Counted from the first letter of the stretch, positions 28,640 through 38,051 are shown. The stretch is 64,000 nt of DNA from an uncultured Bacillaceae bacterium (GCA_937925695.1 CALAMD010000055.1:119713-183712); one strand, 5' to 3'. A program made the numbers and translations. The notes: generated by a model not told the origin, from the sequence alone.

Positions 28640-29386
28640 ATGGGCCGTTTGGATAACAAAGTAATCATTGTTACTGGTGCCGCAGGTGGAATGGGTGAAG
28701 CCTATGCGAGAAAGTTTGTTGAAGAAGGGGCAAAGGTTATATTAGCAGACATCAATGAAGAGAAAGGTAATGCAATTGCTGATGAACTAGGTGAAAATGC
28801 AACTTTTGTTAAACTTGATGTAAGAAATAAAGATCAGTGGGAAAATGCTGTTCGTACAGCCGAAGAAAAATATGGTTACGTTACTGGATTAATGAACAAT
28901 GCTGCCATAGATGGCAATCCAGAAAAACTAATTGAAGAGGTCACTAGGGAAGAATACGACGAAATGTTTGATATTAACGTTTATGGTGTATTCCTAGGCA
29001 TGCAAGCTGTCGTAGAATCAATGAAAAAGAATAAATCTGGGTCTATTGTGAATGTGTCATCAACTGCAGGTGTAAATAGTAGCAAATGGGATGCAGCCAT
29101 TTATGTTGGTTCTAAATTTGCTGTTACCGGCTTATCAAAGGCGGCAGCAGTAGAATTTGGTAAATACAATATTCGTGTCAATTCACTACATCCTGGAGCC
29201 ATTGCTACGCCAATGCTGGCAGAAGTAGGTCCTGAAGTGATTGAAACGATAAATGCAGAAACAGCTTTGAATCGTACCGGGAAAACAGAAGAAATTGCAA
29301 ATATAGGTGTTTTTCTCATGTCTGATGAATCAACATATTCAACTGGTGCGGAATTTATGGTAGATGGTGGTTTATTACTGAAATAA
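28640..29386 (+). CDS. Short-chain dehydrogenase/reductase (classical SDR)
   Basis: This is a 248-residue NAD(P)-dependent oxidoreductase of the classical SDR family. The cofactor motif TGAAGGMG (residues 12-19), the acidic LADI at about 36-39 (favouring NAD), MNNAA at 87-91 and the catalytic Ser/Tyr/Lys set (VNVSSTAG, then IYVGSKF) are present. It resembles glucose 1-dehydrogenase and hydroxysteroid dehydrogenase-like members, but the substrate cannot be deduced. It stands in an otherwise conserved region in place of ypoC, with its own promoter and terminator. Confidence 0.88.
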   Translation: MGRLDNKVIIVTGAAGGMGEAYARKFVEEGAKVILADINEEKGNAIADELGENATFVKLDVRNKDQWENAVRTAEEKYGYVTGLMNNAAIDGNPEKLIEEVTREEYDEMFDINVYGVFLGMQAVVESMKKNKSGSIVNVSSTAGVNSSKWDAAIYVGSKFAVTGLSKAAAVEFGKYNIRVNSLHPGAIATPMLAEVGPEVIETINAETALNRTGKTEEIANIGVFLMSDESTYSTGAEFMVDGGLLLK

Positions 29387-29437
29387 AAGCCTTTCATTGT
29401 ATCTAATGCCACCTAACAACTCCAGGATCTAAAAAAC

Positions 29438-29486
29438 AAACTGTGTATGTAAGAAGCCATTGACTTCTTACATACACAGTTTTTTA
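29438..29486. terminator. Strong bidirectional terminator between SDR gene and ponA
   Basis: AAACTGTGTATGTAAGAAG pairs perfectly with CTTCTTACATACACAGTTT, with T6 on the right and A6 on the left, so it works for both converging genes. Confidence 0.9.
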
Positions 29487-29513
29487 ATCTACCCAAATCT
29501 TCATCAAAACAAC

Positions 29514-32216
29514 CTATACTTCTTCTTCTTCCTGGTCATTGTTGTTTTCATTCGGTTGTTCATCGACAGGTTCTTCATCATTTGCCTCGGCAGGAATTTC
29601 AATCGTCGTACTACGTGCTTCACCTTCAACCCCTTCATTGGCGCCATTGGTACCAATCGGCACGACCGTAATTGTATAGGTTTCACCAGGTAAGGCACCC
29701 TCAATGACTATTCCTTGTGATTGCACCGTGTGTTCCTGTCGATAATTAACAATTACTTTAAAGGCAGCAGGGGGGCCATTGTATTGCCAATTAACATCGA
29801 TTATCTGACTTTCCTCATTATAAACCGCAGATAAATCAGATACTGGTGGAATATTTTGTTCTTCTTCCTCTGGCTCTTCTTCCTCTTCTTCTTCTAGTTC
29901 AGGTATGATGATTGTAGTTGTTCGTGGATCACTATTGCCTAAACCTTCGTTACTGATTACAACTACTTGAATTTCATATTCAGCACCAGGCTCAACCTCG
30001 GTAATGTCGAGGGATAATTCAGTCACATCGGCTAGTTTTTGCATTTGGCCATCATTTATTTTGGCACTCACTTCGAAGCTAACATCATGGTCAGACTCAT
30101 ATTCCCAGCTTACGTGAATCGTATTTGTTTCTTCATCATAAGTAGCCGCCAATTGATCGACCGGATCTAGCTGATCATATACATCTGATGTTTCTTTAGG
30201 TTCATATCCCTTCACAAATAACTCACGAACAATTTTATCCGAAGGTGTATACTTACTTGGTAATTTTGGTGGGTTAGAACCTACCTCAACTTCAACTTCG
30301 ACAACAGAATCAGGCATTTCAAAATCAGGTGTTTCGATATCTTTGGATAACTCAATCATCGTATGTTTAAACAATTGCTGAGAAACCGTCGTAATACTCA
30401 TGGCCTTATTATGTTCTTTATAACCGGTCCAAACAGCAATTGTATAGTTGGTTGTGTAACCAGCAAACCATGCGTTATTTACACCTTGGTCATTCGGAAG
30501 ATTTGTCGTTCCTGTTTTACCAGCCACTGGTAGTCCAGGAATATTTGCTCTACCACCAGTAGCATAGCTTTCTGTCAGTACTGATTTCAACATATCCGTT
30601 ACCATATAGGCAGTATAATCAGCCATTACTGGTTCAGGTGTAGGTTTTAATTCAACAACTTTTCCATCCGGAAATTCAACTTTTGTTACAGCATATGGTT
30701 CATTATAAATACCACCATTACCAAAGGCCCGATAAGCTCCTGCTAATTGGAGTGGGGTAACATTTGTCTCTGCACCACCAATGGCTTCGGTAACTGGCAC
30801 ATAGTCTTGCGCAAATTCAATACCTAATTTTTCACCGAACTCCTTGACTAATTCATTATCAACTTCTAAAAAGGCCTTAATCGTCGGCACATTTAGTGAT
30901 CTAGCTAGGGCCATACGAGCAGACACCCAGCCGCGATATTGACGATCCCAATTTCGCACTTGATGATCAGTACCAGGGATTTGATATGGTTGATCATCTT
31001 CTAATTGGTGATAGGTAGAAATTTTATTGTATTCAATTGCTGGACCAAAAGCGACGATAGGCTTGGCAGTAGACCCTGCTTGACGGCCACCTTGAATCGC
31101 ATAGTTATAACCATCGATATTTTCTCGGTTCCGACTGCCACCTATTGCTTGGATGGCACCAGTCTTTGTATCAAGAACAACTAAACCAGCTTGTAATTCT
31201 TCATCATCACCATAATCAATTGGGTTATCTTCGCTATCAGTTAATAAAAACTCTACATATTCCTGGGCATCTCGGTCCATCGTTGTGTATATTTTTAAGC
31301 CATCTGTATAAATATCAGCACCACCTAGTTTTTCCTCTACTTCTTCACGTACTTTACGTAAAAAAGCATCGTGGGGGGCAGTAGCTGGCTTTTCATCTGT
31401 TAATAATGAAGCAATGTCAACTTGACGTGCTTCTTCAGCTTCCTCTTCGGAAATTTTACCGTGGTGAACCATGAGATCAAGCACTGTATCGACTCGTTTA
31501 GCCATTAAATCAGGATTTTCAAATGGATTGTATGCCGATGGTCGTTGGGGTAGTCCAGCTAATATGGCTGCTTCAACTAATGTTAGATCATGTAAGTCCT
31601 TTTTACCAAAGTATACTTCCGCTGCTTTGGCAACTCCATAAGCACCATTTCCAAAAAATATTTTATTTAAATACATTTCCATAATTTGTTCTTTAGAATA
31701 TTCTCGTTCTAACTTTAATGCTAACCACTGTTCTTGGACTTTAATTTTCAAGGACTTTTCTGGTGTTAAAAAGGCGTTTTCCACCACTTGTTGGGTGATT
31801 GTACTTGCACCTTCAGCACCAAAGCCTCGTTTAATGTTGGCAATAATCGCACCGCCAATCCGGCGCAAATCAATGCCGAAGTGATCAAAGAACCTCGCAT
31901 CTTCTGTAGCCGTGACAGCATCAATGAGGACAGGTGGTAAATCATCAAATTCTACTTTTGTCCGCTTGACATTACCTAATTCAGCAAACAATTCACCATC
32001 TTTATCATATATTTGCGATGAAAATGGATCAGATAGTTTTTCAGGATCAAGTTCTGGAGCGGTGGAAATATAATAAATAAACAGACTTATACCTGCAATG
32101 AACATAGCAAGGAAGATAATACCAATGATGAGAAAAACTCTTTTTGCTATTGATTTTTGTTTTGGTTTAGCTTGTTTTTGTCTTCTTGCTACTCGTGACT
32201 TATTATTCTCTGTCAT
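29514..32216 (-). CDS. ponA: Class A penicillin-binding protein PBP1
   Basis: This bifunctional peptidoglycan glycosyltransferase/transpeptidase has 900 residues. After a basic cytoplasmic tail and a membrane anchor (residues ~28-50) comes the GT51 domain with EDARFFDHFGID, then the transpeptidase with STAK (active serine), SLN and KTGTT motifs. The C-terminal ~230 residues hold two fibronectin type III-like modules separated by acidic E-rich linkers and end in an Asn/Glu-rich tail. It is downstream of recU on the same strand, as in B. subtilis. Start ATG follows GGAGG. Confidence 0.96.
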   Translation of the reverse strand: MTENNKSRVARRQKQAKPKQKSIAKRVFLIIGIIFLAMFIAGISLFIYYISTAPELDPEKLSDPFSSQIYDKDGELFAELGNVKRTKVEFDDLPPVLIDAVTATEDARFFDHFGIDLRRIGGAIIANIKRGFGAEGASTITQQVVENAFLTPEKSLKIKVQEQWLALKLEREYSKEQIMEMYLNKIFFGNGAYGVAKAAEVYFGKKDLHDLTLVEAAILAGLPQRPSAYNPFENPDLMAKRVDTVLDLMVHHGKISEEEAEEARQVDIASLLTDEKPATAPHDAFLRKVREEVEEKLGGADIYTDGLKIYTTMDRDAQEYVEFLLTDSEDNPIDYGDDEELQAGLVVLDTKTGAIQAIGGSRNRENIDGYNYAIQGGRQAGSTAKPIVAFGPAIEYNKISTYHQLEDDQPYQIPGTDHQVRNWDRQYRGWVSARMALARSLNVPTIKAFLEVDNELVKEFGEKLGIEFAQDYVPVTEAIGGAETNVTPLQLAGAYRAFGNGGIYNEPYAVTKVEFPDGKVVELKPTPEPVMADYTAYMVTDMLKSVLTESYATGGRANIPGLPVAGKTGTTNLPNDQGVNNAWFAGYTTNYTIAVWTGYKEHNKAMSITTVSQQLFKHTMIELSKDIETPDFEMPDSVVEVEVEVGSNPPKLPSKYTPSDKIVRELFVKGYEPKETSDVYDQLDPVDQLAATYDEETNTIHVSWEYESDHDVSFEVSAKINDGQMQKLADVTELSLDITEVEPGAEYEIQVVVISNEGLGNSDPRTTTIIIPELEEEEEEEPEEEEQNIPPVSDLSAVYNEESQIIDVNWQYNGPPAAFKVIVNYRQEHTVQSQGIVIEGALPGETYTITVVPIGTNGANEGVEGEARSTTIEIPAEANDEEPVDEQPNENNNDQEEEEV

Positions 32217-32234
32217 CGTTCATTTTCCTCCAAT

Positions 32235-32810
32235 CTAAAAGTAAAGCTTATCAACAACTGCTAAATAATCCACTCTTGCTTGATATTTAAAGGGAATTAG
32301 ATAACCATGAGTTTGTACATGTTTATAAGGTATTGACTTTCTACCACCTTGTTGTTGATCATGCCAAAAGGATAGAAAATCTTCTATTTTTAACAGAAAT
32401 GTTTCATCGTGAGCAGAAAAACGAATAATAATAAAACAGATACCCCCATGTTCATGAATGGCCTTCATATGTTTAACTTGATGTTCATGGAAATTAGCAA
32501 GGGGAAATGACGTTTTATTTTTCGTTTCTTTTGCTTCAAAGTCAATATATTTCGCTTTATACAAACCATTATAATCTGTTGTTGAAGGTTGTTTAAAGTA
32601 TCCTTCTGTAATGACAGCTGCGCTTCTTTTCGGATAATTTACTTTGACGATTTGTACCGGTGTTGGTTTTTTATGAATCACAGCTTTATTTGTTTCAAGA
32701 TAGTATTGATTTGTTAAATTAATATCTTCCTCTAAGGACATCCCGCGATTTCGATAATCGATCTTAGGTATGACCGAAGAGCGACTTTTCATGCCATTTG
32801 GATAATTCAT
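32235..32810 (-). CDS. recU: Holliday junction resolvase RecU
   Basis: This Firmicutes resolvase cuts Holliday junctions in recombination and chromosome segregation. The 191 residues contain the N-terminal NRGMSLEEDINLTN motif, the nuclease core DYNGLYKAKYIDFEAKETK (Asp, Glu and Lys of the PD-(D/E)XK fold) and HEHQVKHMKAIHEHGGICF. The start has GGAGG. It is followed by ponA 18 bases later, the usual recU-ponA pair. Confidence 0.96.
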   Translation of the reverse strand: MNYPNGMKSRSSVIPKIDYRNRGMSLEEDINLTNQYYLETNKAVIHKKPTPVQIVKVNYPKRSAAVITEGYFKQPSTTDYNGLYKAKYIDFEAKETKNKTSFPLANFHEHQVKHMKAIHEHGGICFIIIRFSAHDETFLLKIEDFLSFWHDQQQGGRKSIPYKHVQTHGYLIPFKYQARVDYLAVVDKLYF

Positions 32811-33083
32811 TATTAATAATCCTCCAAATTATTAGAATAACATATTTGACTCGTGTTTACTAGTTTCCTTGCACTAGATAAGGGTTATGAACAGGAAACT
32901 AATTGACTCTATTATATATCAATTTACACATTCAAGCATAATTTTAATCATGTTTAGCTATGCTAAGTTCGTCATTCCTACACTTGTTTTGTAACATTCA
33001 TTCTAGTTTTGTCGAACGTGAAGGGTATTTTTTATGAAAGGCGAAACATAACAATTAATACCATTGGAAAGGATGTGCATGTC

Positions 33084-33323
33084 ATGGGCCCACTTGTCAA
33101 ACAGCGTACTTTTAACCCTCTGCAAAAGGATACATTATCAGTCTTATTAATGGATCTTTCCAAACAGTCACAACAAATCGAACAGGCACTAACGAACAAA
33201 GTGAATCAAAAAATTAATGATAGCTTACAAAAACAATATGATCAGATAATTGTTGTAAAAACCTATGTTAGAAATCTATGTAAAATGGAAGAGTCGTCAA
33301 CAATGAAAGAAGTGATGAGATAA
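33084..33323 (+). CDS. Small helical protein of unknown function (yppD position)
   Basis: This 79-residue protein is rich in Gln, Lys and Ser and looks all-helical (SVLLMDLSKQSQQIEQALTN and a second helix from about residue 40). It lies between recU and a YppE-type gene, the place of yppD in B. subtilis, but I cannot confirm similarity. ATG 33084 is the preferred start with AAAGGATG upstream; GTG 33075 is another possibility. No membrane or metal-binding features are seen. Confidence 0.5.
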   Translation: MGPLVKQRTFNPLQKDTLSVLLMDLSKQSQQIEQALTNKVNQKINDSLQKQYDQIIVVKTYVRNLCKMEESSTMKEVMR

Positions 33324-33367
33324 GTTATAATGGTCTTAGTAAATGAATATGATAGGTGAAATATACC

Positions 33368-33724
33368 GTGCTAATAAAAGAAGTAACAGAGCAGCTGAAT
33401 ATATATCTAGAACAATTGAAGCAAATATTTTTAAATAATGCCCCACCTGAGCACATAAGTGATCGAATCTTTTTTACTAAGATGAAAACAGAAACCGAGC
33501 CGATTTATCAATTGCTCGATAAATGGGAGCAGCTAGCCATGACTTCTGTCAAAAACAGAGAAGTGTCAATCCATCCTCAACAAGTTCAATCAACAAAAGA
33601 GAATTATGAATTAATTATTTTGCATAGTTACTATATTGATGTTCGTAAAAGAAGATATATGGAAATATATCAATCCATTCAATATATATTCGAACAAATT
33701 TTGCAAGATAGACCAAGTGGGTGA
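33368..33724 (+). CDS. yppE: YppE family protein (DUF1798)
   Basis: This is a small (118-residue) helical cytoplasmic protein of unknown function. The YppE/DUF1798 assignment rests on length, on the order recU...yppE...gpsB and on the FFTKMKTETEPIYQLLDKWEQ segment and the YYIDVRKRRYMEIYQSI helix. The GTG at 33368 is eight bases after AGGTGA; the upstream GTG 33356 overlaps that element. It lies 7 bases before cdd. Confidence 0.75.
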   Translation: MLIKEVTEQLNIYLEQLKQIFLNNAPPEHISDRIFFTKMKTETEPIYQLLDKWEQLAMTSVKNREVSIHPQQVQSTKENYELIILHSYYIDVRKRRYMEIYQSIQYIFEQILQDRPSG

Positions 33725-33730
33725 GACGGG

Positions 33731-34126
33731 ATGCCAAAAAATAAATTGATTGAAAAAGCTAAAAAAATCCGTGATCAAGCCTATGCCCCATATTCTAACT
33801 TTCATGTTGGTGCGGCTTTATTAGCAAACTCGGGAAAAATATATACGGGCTGTAATATAGAAAATGCCGCTTTTTCAAACACTTGTTGTGCCGAACGGGT
33901 TGCAATCTTTAAAGCTATTTCATCAGGTGAACGTAATTTTACAGCCATAGCAGTTGTGGCCGATTCGCCGAGACCTGTTCCACCGTGTGGTTCATGTCGA
34001 CAAGTGATGAGTGAATTTTTTTCAGAAGATACTCATATCCTTTTAGCCAATTTAAAAGGGGAGTCAATCACTTTTACAATGAAAGACCTATTGCCATTTT
34101 CTTTTCAAGACAACGATATACAATAA
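33731..34126 (+). CDS. cdd: Cytidine deaminase
   Basis: This homotetrameric zinc enzyme deaminates cytidine and deoxycytidine for pyrimidine salvage. The 131 residues contain the N-terminal YAPYSNFHVGAALL motif, the catalytic CCAERVAIF (zinc Cys and proton-shuttle Glu) near residues 52-60 and the PPCGSCRQ zinc pair near 87-90. In B. subtilis cdd belongs to the era region, while yppF/yppG stand here, so this copy is out of its usual place. Confidence 0.94.
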   Translation: MPKNKLIEKAKKIRDQAYAPYSNFHVGAALLANSGKIYTGCNIENAAFSNTCCAERVAIFKAISSGERNFTAIAVVADSPRPVPPCGSCRQVMSEFFSEDTHILLANLKGESITFTMKDLLPFSFQDNDIQ

Positions 34127-34153
34127 CAGCCTAAAGCTCTTTATATAATCATG

Positions 34154-34182
34154 AAGGAAGTTGATTTCCAACTTCCTTTTTT
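34154..34182 (+). terminator. Terminator after cdd
   Basis: AAGGAAGTTG pairs with CAACTTCCTT around ATTTC, followed by six T bases. Confidence 0.85.
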
Positions 34183-34183
34183 A

Positions 34184-34192
34184 TGTTATAAT
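34184..34192 (+). promoter_or_regulatory. Extended -10 of gpsB
   Basis: TGTTATAAT, an extended -10 with a perfect hexamer, follows the cdd terminator about 90 bases before gpsB. A TTGATT at 34161 is 20 bases away and is a poor -35. Confidence 0.45.
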
Positions 34193-34282
34193 ATATTTTA
34201 GTACAAACACATATAATGAAAACAGCTATTATGAACGTAATTCTAAAGTAAACAATGAGTCAAGATAAAGAGGTGAAGGCAA

Positions 34283-34582
34283 ATGAGCATAAATGAAATT
34301 CGATTAACGAGCAAAGATATTTTAGAAAAAGATTTTAAGATATCGATGCGTGGTTATAATCAAATAGAAGTTGACGAATTTTTGGATATGATCATTAAGG
34401 ATTATGAAGCATTTAATCAAGAAATCGAAAAACTAAAACTAGAAAATGAACGGTTAAGAAAGCAGACGGAACAAGTAAGAACTCGTCCAGCCCAAACAAG
34501 TCATCAAGTGAATTATGATGTGTTAAAAAGATTATCTAATTTAGAAAAAGAAGTATTTGGAAAACGGTTTGTTGATTCATAA
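34283..34582 (+). CDS. gpsB: Cell division and elongation regulator GpsB
   Basis: This DivIVA-like coiled-coil protein shuttles penicillin-binding protein PBP1 between the side wall and the septum. The 99 residues comprise the N-terminal DivIVA domain ([28 protein letters not shown]), a coiled coil to about residue 65, a short linker and a C-terminal trimerisation helix ([16 protein letters not shown]). Its known partner PonA is encoded 2 kb away. The start follows AGAGGTGAAG. Confidence 0.95.
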   Translation: MSINEIRLTSKDILEKDFKISMRGYNQIEVDEFLDMIIKDYEAFNQEIEKLKLENERLRKQTEQVRTRPAQTSHQVNYDVLKRLSNLEKEVFGKRFVDS

Positions 34583-34599
34583 AATTCCTTTATTAGCCA

Positions 34600-34628
34600 A
34601 TGAAATAATATTTGAACTATGATATAAT
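34600..34628 (+). promoter_or_regulatory. Candidate promoter of rnpB
   Basis: ATGAAA (34600-34605), 17 bases and a perfect TATAAT (34623-34628), about 15 bases before the RNA 5' stem. Confidence 0.5.
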
Positions 34629-34642
34629 TATATGAGCCAAAA

Positions 34643-35050
34643 CTTGAATACTCACATAATCGCTGCATCTATTTAGGATGTAGAGGAAAGTCCATGCTCA
34701 CACAAGCTGAGATGCTTGTAGTGTTCATGCTTGACGAAATCATAAGTCAAGGTAACCTTTTTTAAAGGTTAACGGCAGGGTAAAGTCCTACGTCACAATT
34801 GTGATATGGACTGATGCCCTATAAAGTGCCACAGAGACGAGTCAGGGTGGAAACATCCTGGGTGGAACGGGTAAACCCCATGAGTGAGCAACCCAAACAA
34901 TGGTAGGGGCACCTTCGATTAGGGAAATGAACCGAAAGAAGGACAAGTATCAAAGCCTGATACTTGTAGATAGATGATTATGACCGGCGTACGAGGCTGA
35001 CCACCGTTTGTAGTACTAAGGTACAGAACATGGCTTATCGAGTATTCAAG
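34643..35050 (+). ncRNA. rnpB: RNase P RNA, Bacillus (type B)
   Basis: This is the catalytic RNA that matures the 5' ends of tRNAs. The ends pair (CTTGAATACTC with GAGTATTCAAG). Near the 5' end stands GAGGAAAGTCCATGCTC, and TTAACGGCAGGGTAAAGTC, GGGTGGAACGGGTAAACCCC and the 3' GTACAGAACATGGCTTA are the universally conserved segments. Size (~408 bases) and location between gpsB and ypsC match B. subtilis. Exact ends are uncertain by a few bases. Confidence 0.95.
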
Positions 35051-35079
35051 AGGTCGATATAAAGTTAATTTTCCTTACG

Positions 35080-35120
35080 AAGCCTTTTTAATAACATTTT
35101 CGTTATTAAAAAGGCTTTTT
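35080..35120 (+). terminator. Terminator after rnpB
   Basis: AAGCCTTTTTAATAAC pairs perfectly with GTTATTAAAAAGGCTT, followed by T residues. Confidence 0.88.
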
Positions 35121-35176
35121 ACGTGTTACACTAACATCATCATGAAAATTTGCAAATGAAAGAGGTATAACCAAAT

Positions 35177-36307
35177 ATGGCACAAACTATTACATTAATA
35201 GCTACTGCTGCGATGGGAATTGAAGCTATTGTAGCGAAGGAAGTACGCGAACTTGGTTATGAACCAAAGACTGAAAACGGTAAAGTGACATTTTCAGCAC
35301 CGATATCTGCTATTCCCCGTTGCAATCTGTGGTTAAGAACAGCCGATCGCATCAAGATACAAATCGGCTCGTTTAAGGCAGAAACCTTTGATGAATTATT
35401 TGAAGCAACGAAAGCATTACCTTGGGAAGACTTTATTCCTGAGGATGGTCAGTTTCCTGTAATCGGAAAATCTCATAAATCAAAGCTACATAGTGTGCCA
35501 GATTGTCAAGCCATTGTTAAAAAGGCAGTAGCTGAAAGATTAAAACTAAAACACGGTGTGGCTTCGCGAATGCCAGAAACAGGTGCGATGTACAAAATTG
35601 AAGTTGCGTTACATAAAGATATCGCAACCTTAACAATCGATTCTTCGGGCGTTGGCCTTCATAAACGGGGCTATCGCGTTGATCAAGGTGAAGCTCCTCT
35701 AAAAGAAACATTAGCTGCTGCGTTAATTTTGTTAACAAATTGGCGAGCTGATGAACCATTTATTGATCCATTTTGTGGTTCGGGAACGATTCCGATTGAA
35801 GCAGCGTTAATTGGACAAAATATTGCACCTGGGTTTAATCGGGAGTTTGCTTCAGAGGAATGGGATTTTATTAACCAGAAATATTGGGATGAGGCCTTTC
35901 AAGAAGTAGAAGATTTAGCAAAGTACGATCAAAAGTTATCGATTACAGGATCTGATATTAATCATCAAATGATCAATATTTCCAAAAGAAATGCCCTTGA
36001 GGCCGGGTTAGTAGACCTGATTACTTGGAAACAGATGCAAGTAAAAGATCTTACCATTCAGGGATATAATGGTTATTTAATCGGCAACCCTCCTTATGGT
36101 CATCGGATTGGTGACAAGGAAGAAGTAAGCCAAATCTATCGTGATTTAGGTAAAATTATGCAAGCACATCCGTCATGGAGTGTCTATATCTTAACAGCTG
36201 ATGAACAATTTGAGTCAGCTTACGGGAAGCAAGCAACAAAGAAACGAAAGCTATTTAATGGATTTATCCGGACCGATTATTATCAATACTTTGGGAAGAA
36301 AATATAA
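35177..36307 (+). CDS. ypsC: THUMP-domain class I SAM-dependent RNA methyltransferase (YpsC)
   Basis: This predicted 23S rRNA guanine N2-methyltransferase has an N-terminal ferredoxin-like plus THUMP region (residues ~1-155) and a Rossmann methyltransferase domain. FIDPFCGSGTIPIEAALIG near residue 195 binds SAM and IGNPPYGHRIG near 303 is the catalytic NPPY motif. The 376 residues fit the RlmL-N/YpsC group. The target base is not shown by sequence. Position after rnpB matches B. subtilis. Confidence 0.88.
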   Translation: MAQTITLIATAAMGIEAIVAKEVRELGYEPKTENGKVTFSAPISAIPRCNLWLRTADRIKIQIGSFKAETFDELFEATKALPWEDFIPEDGQFPVIGKSHKSKLHSVPDCQAIVKKAVAERLKLKHGVASRMPETGAMYKIEVALHKDIATLTIDSSGVGLHKRGYRVDQGEAPLKETLAAALILLTNWRADEPFIDPFCGSGTIPIEAALIGQNIAPGFNREFASEEWDFINQKYWDEAFQEVEDLAKYDQKLSITGSDINHQMINISKRNALEAGLVDLITWKQMQVKDLTIQGYNGYLIGNPPYGHRIGDKEEVSQIYRDLGKIMQAHPSWSVYILTADEQFESAYGKQATKKRKLFNGFIRTDYYQYFGKKI

Positions 36308-36315
36308 CCTTAGCT

Positions 36316-36347
36316 AATCAGTAGAGATACGCTCTACTGATTTTTTT
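36316..36347 (+). terminator. Terminator after ypsC
   Basis: ATCAGTAGAG pairs perfectly with CTCTACTGAT around ATACG, followed by T6. Confidence 0.9.
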
Positions 36348-36425
36348 ATGTAGATGAGTTTAGTATGAAGGTGATGCATATTTTGCTCGTTAACAGCCCA
36401 CACTCATAATAAAAGGATGAAAAAA

Positions 36426-37511
36426 ATGGTATATATTAGTTCAATCGGTATCGCTCCACCTAAGCATCGTTTTCCCCAAGCCTATGTTAAAACCCTTGTC
36501 CAAAAGATTTTTCAATTACCTGAAGAAAAAATAAGCAGGTTATTACCAGTCTTTGATCATGCCCTCGTAAACGAGAGACAACTTGTTGTAGATGAAGAGT
36601 GGTTACAGGGCGATCATACTTTTGCTGAAAGAAATAAATTATATCAAACAAATGCCCTTACATATTCCCTTAAAGCTATGGATCATTGTTTAACGAATTC
36701 GACCTTTTTAAATACACCTTTTCCATACGAAGCGATTGATATGATTTGCTTTGTCTCGAGTACTGGTATTTCTACACCTACAATCGACGCTTATCTTATG
36801 AATGAACGGCCTTTTCGTAACGATGTGATTCGCTTACCATTGTGGGGATTGGGCTGTGCTGGAGGTGCGATAGGGTTAGCTAGAGCATTTGATTGGTTAA
36901 AAGCCCATCCTGATAAAAATGCGCTTATTATTTGCTGTGAATTATGTAGCTTAACATTCCAAAAACAAGATCTTAAAAAAAGCAATTTAATCGGAGCGGC
37001 GCTATTTGGTGACGGTATCAGTTGTGCATTACTACTGGGAGAACAATCACCATACATAAATTATCATCAAGGTAAGAAACCAGTCATTCAGCATGCTAGC
37101 TCATACATGAAAAAACAAACCCTCGATCTCATGGGATGGCACGTAACCAATAGCGGGCTTGAAGTCATCTTTTCAAAAAATATTCCAGCTTTGCTTGATA
37201 CAATTTGGCAAGAGCATTTTCGAGTATTTCTATTATCTTTACATAAAGGCGTGGAAGACTTTGACTCGTTTATCGTACATCCAGGTGGACCTAAAATATT
37301 AACGACATTAGAAAAAATTGGCCAAATTGAGCCAGTAAAACTTCGTTATTCCTATCAAGTACTAAAAGATCACGGTAACATGTCATCGGTAACGATATTT
37401 TATGTCCTGTATCAATGGATGCTGCATCACGAAGAATTACATCAGAGTTTATTAACGGCTCTAGGTCCTGGGTTTAGTTCTGAATTATTATATTTGGAGT
37501 GGGTAAGTTGA
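36426..37511 (+). CDS. bpsA: Type III polyketide synthase (alkylpyrone synthase)
   Basis: This chalcone synthase-family enzyme of 361 residues condenses a fatty acyl starter with malonyl-CoA. The catalytic cysteine is in LWGLGCAGGAIGLARA near residue 145, the histidine in FIVHPGGPKIL near 288 and the asparagine in LKDHGNMSS near 320. In B. subtilis bpsA and bpsB form an operon making triketide alkylpyrones and their methyl ethers; the same pair stands here. ATG 36426 follows AAAAGGATG; ATG 36417 coincides with that site. Its TGA overlaps the next ATG. Confidence 0.9.
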   Translation: MVYISSIGIAPPKHRFPQAYVKTLVQKIFQLPEEKISRLLPVFDHALVNERQLVVDEEWLQGDHTFAERNKLYQTNALTYSLKAMDHCLTNSTFLNTPFPYEAIDMICFVSSTGISTPTIDAYLMNERPFRNDVIRLPLWGLGCAGGAIGLARAFDWLKAHPDKNALIICCELCSLTFQKQDLKKSNLIGAALFGDGISCALLLGEQSPYINYHQGKKPVIQHASSYMKKQTLDLMGWHVTNSGLEVIFSKNIPALLDTIWQEHFRVFLLSLHKGVEDFDSFIVHPGGPKILTTLEKIGQIEPVKLRYSYQVLKDHGNMSSVTIFYVLYQWMLHHEELHQSLLTALGPGFSSELLYLEWVS

Positions 37512-38017
37512 TGAATCCATTTCACCTTGTATTATTTATGTTTGTCCTATTACAACGACTTGTTGAGCTCGTGATCGCTAAACGTAACGAAAAATTGATG
37601 AAACGAAGGGGAGCCATTGAAATCGGACAAGCACACTATAAATGGTTTATCCTCGTTCATAGTCTGTTTTTTATTTGCTTATTTGGGGAATGGTTATACT
37701 ATCAGCCATTAGCACATGTTAATGGTTGGTTATTTATTATATTTGTTGTACTACAAATAGGTAGGCTATGGTGTTTGATAAGCCTAGGAAGATATTGGAA
37801 TACAAAAATTATCTACCTACCAGGTGCACGAATGATTAAAAAAGGACCTTACAAATATATGAAACATCCCAATTATCTCATTGTAGGGTTGGAATTGTTT
37901 ATTTTGCCTTTATTGTTTCAGGCCTATATGTGTGCGATCATTTTTCCATTACTTCACGTCTTGTTGCTTAGGGTTAGAATTCCAATAGAAAATAAAGCTT
38001 TATTAGAATTGAAATGA
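37511..38017 (+). CDS. bpsB: Isoprenylcysteine carboxyl methyltransferase-family alkylpyrone methyltransferase
   Basis: The 168-residue membrane protein has about four hydrophobic helices and the ICMT signature GPYKYMKHPNYLIVGLELF in its C-terminal third, where SAM binds. Its B. subtilis homologue BpsB (YpbQ) O-methylates the alkylpyrones made by BpsA, and the one-base overlap with bpsA supports the same use. GGAGTGG lies eight bases before the ATG. Confidence 0.85.
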   Translation: MNPFHLVLFMFVLLQRLVELVIAKRNEKLMKRRGAIEIGQAHYKWFILVHSLFFICLFGEWLYYQPLAHVNGWLFIIFVVLQIGRLWCLISLGRYWNTKIIYLPGARMIKKGPYKYMKHPNYLIVGLELFILPLLFQAYMCAIIFPLLHVLLLRVRIPIENKALLELK

Positions 38018-38051
38018 AAATCCACCTGTTTATTGGATAACAAATAAAATT

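Noticed and set aside
31145..31384. Plus-strand open frame within ponA
   Set aside because: Overlaps the transpeptidase domain of PBP1 and shows His/Leu-rich shadow composition without a ribosome site.
34780..34930. T-box-like GGGTGGAAC motif
   Set aside because: It occurs inside the RNase P RNA, where this sequence is conserved; there is no synthetase leader around it.
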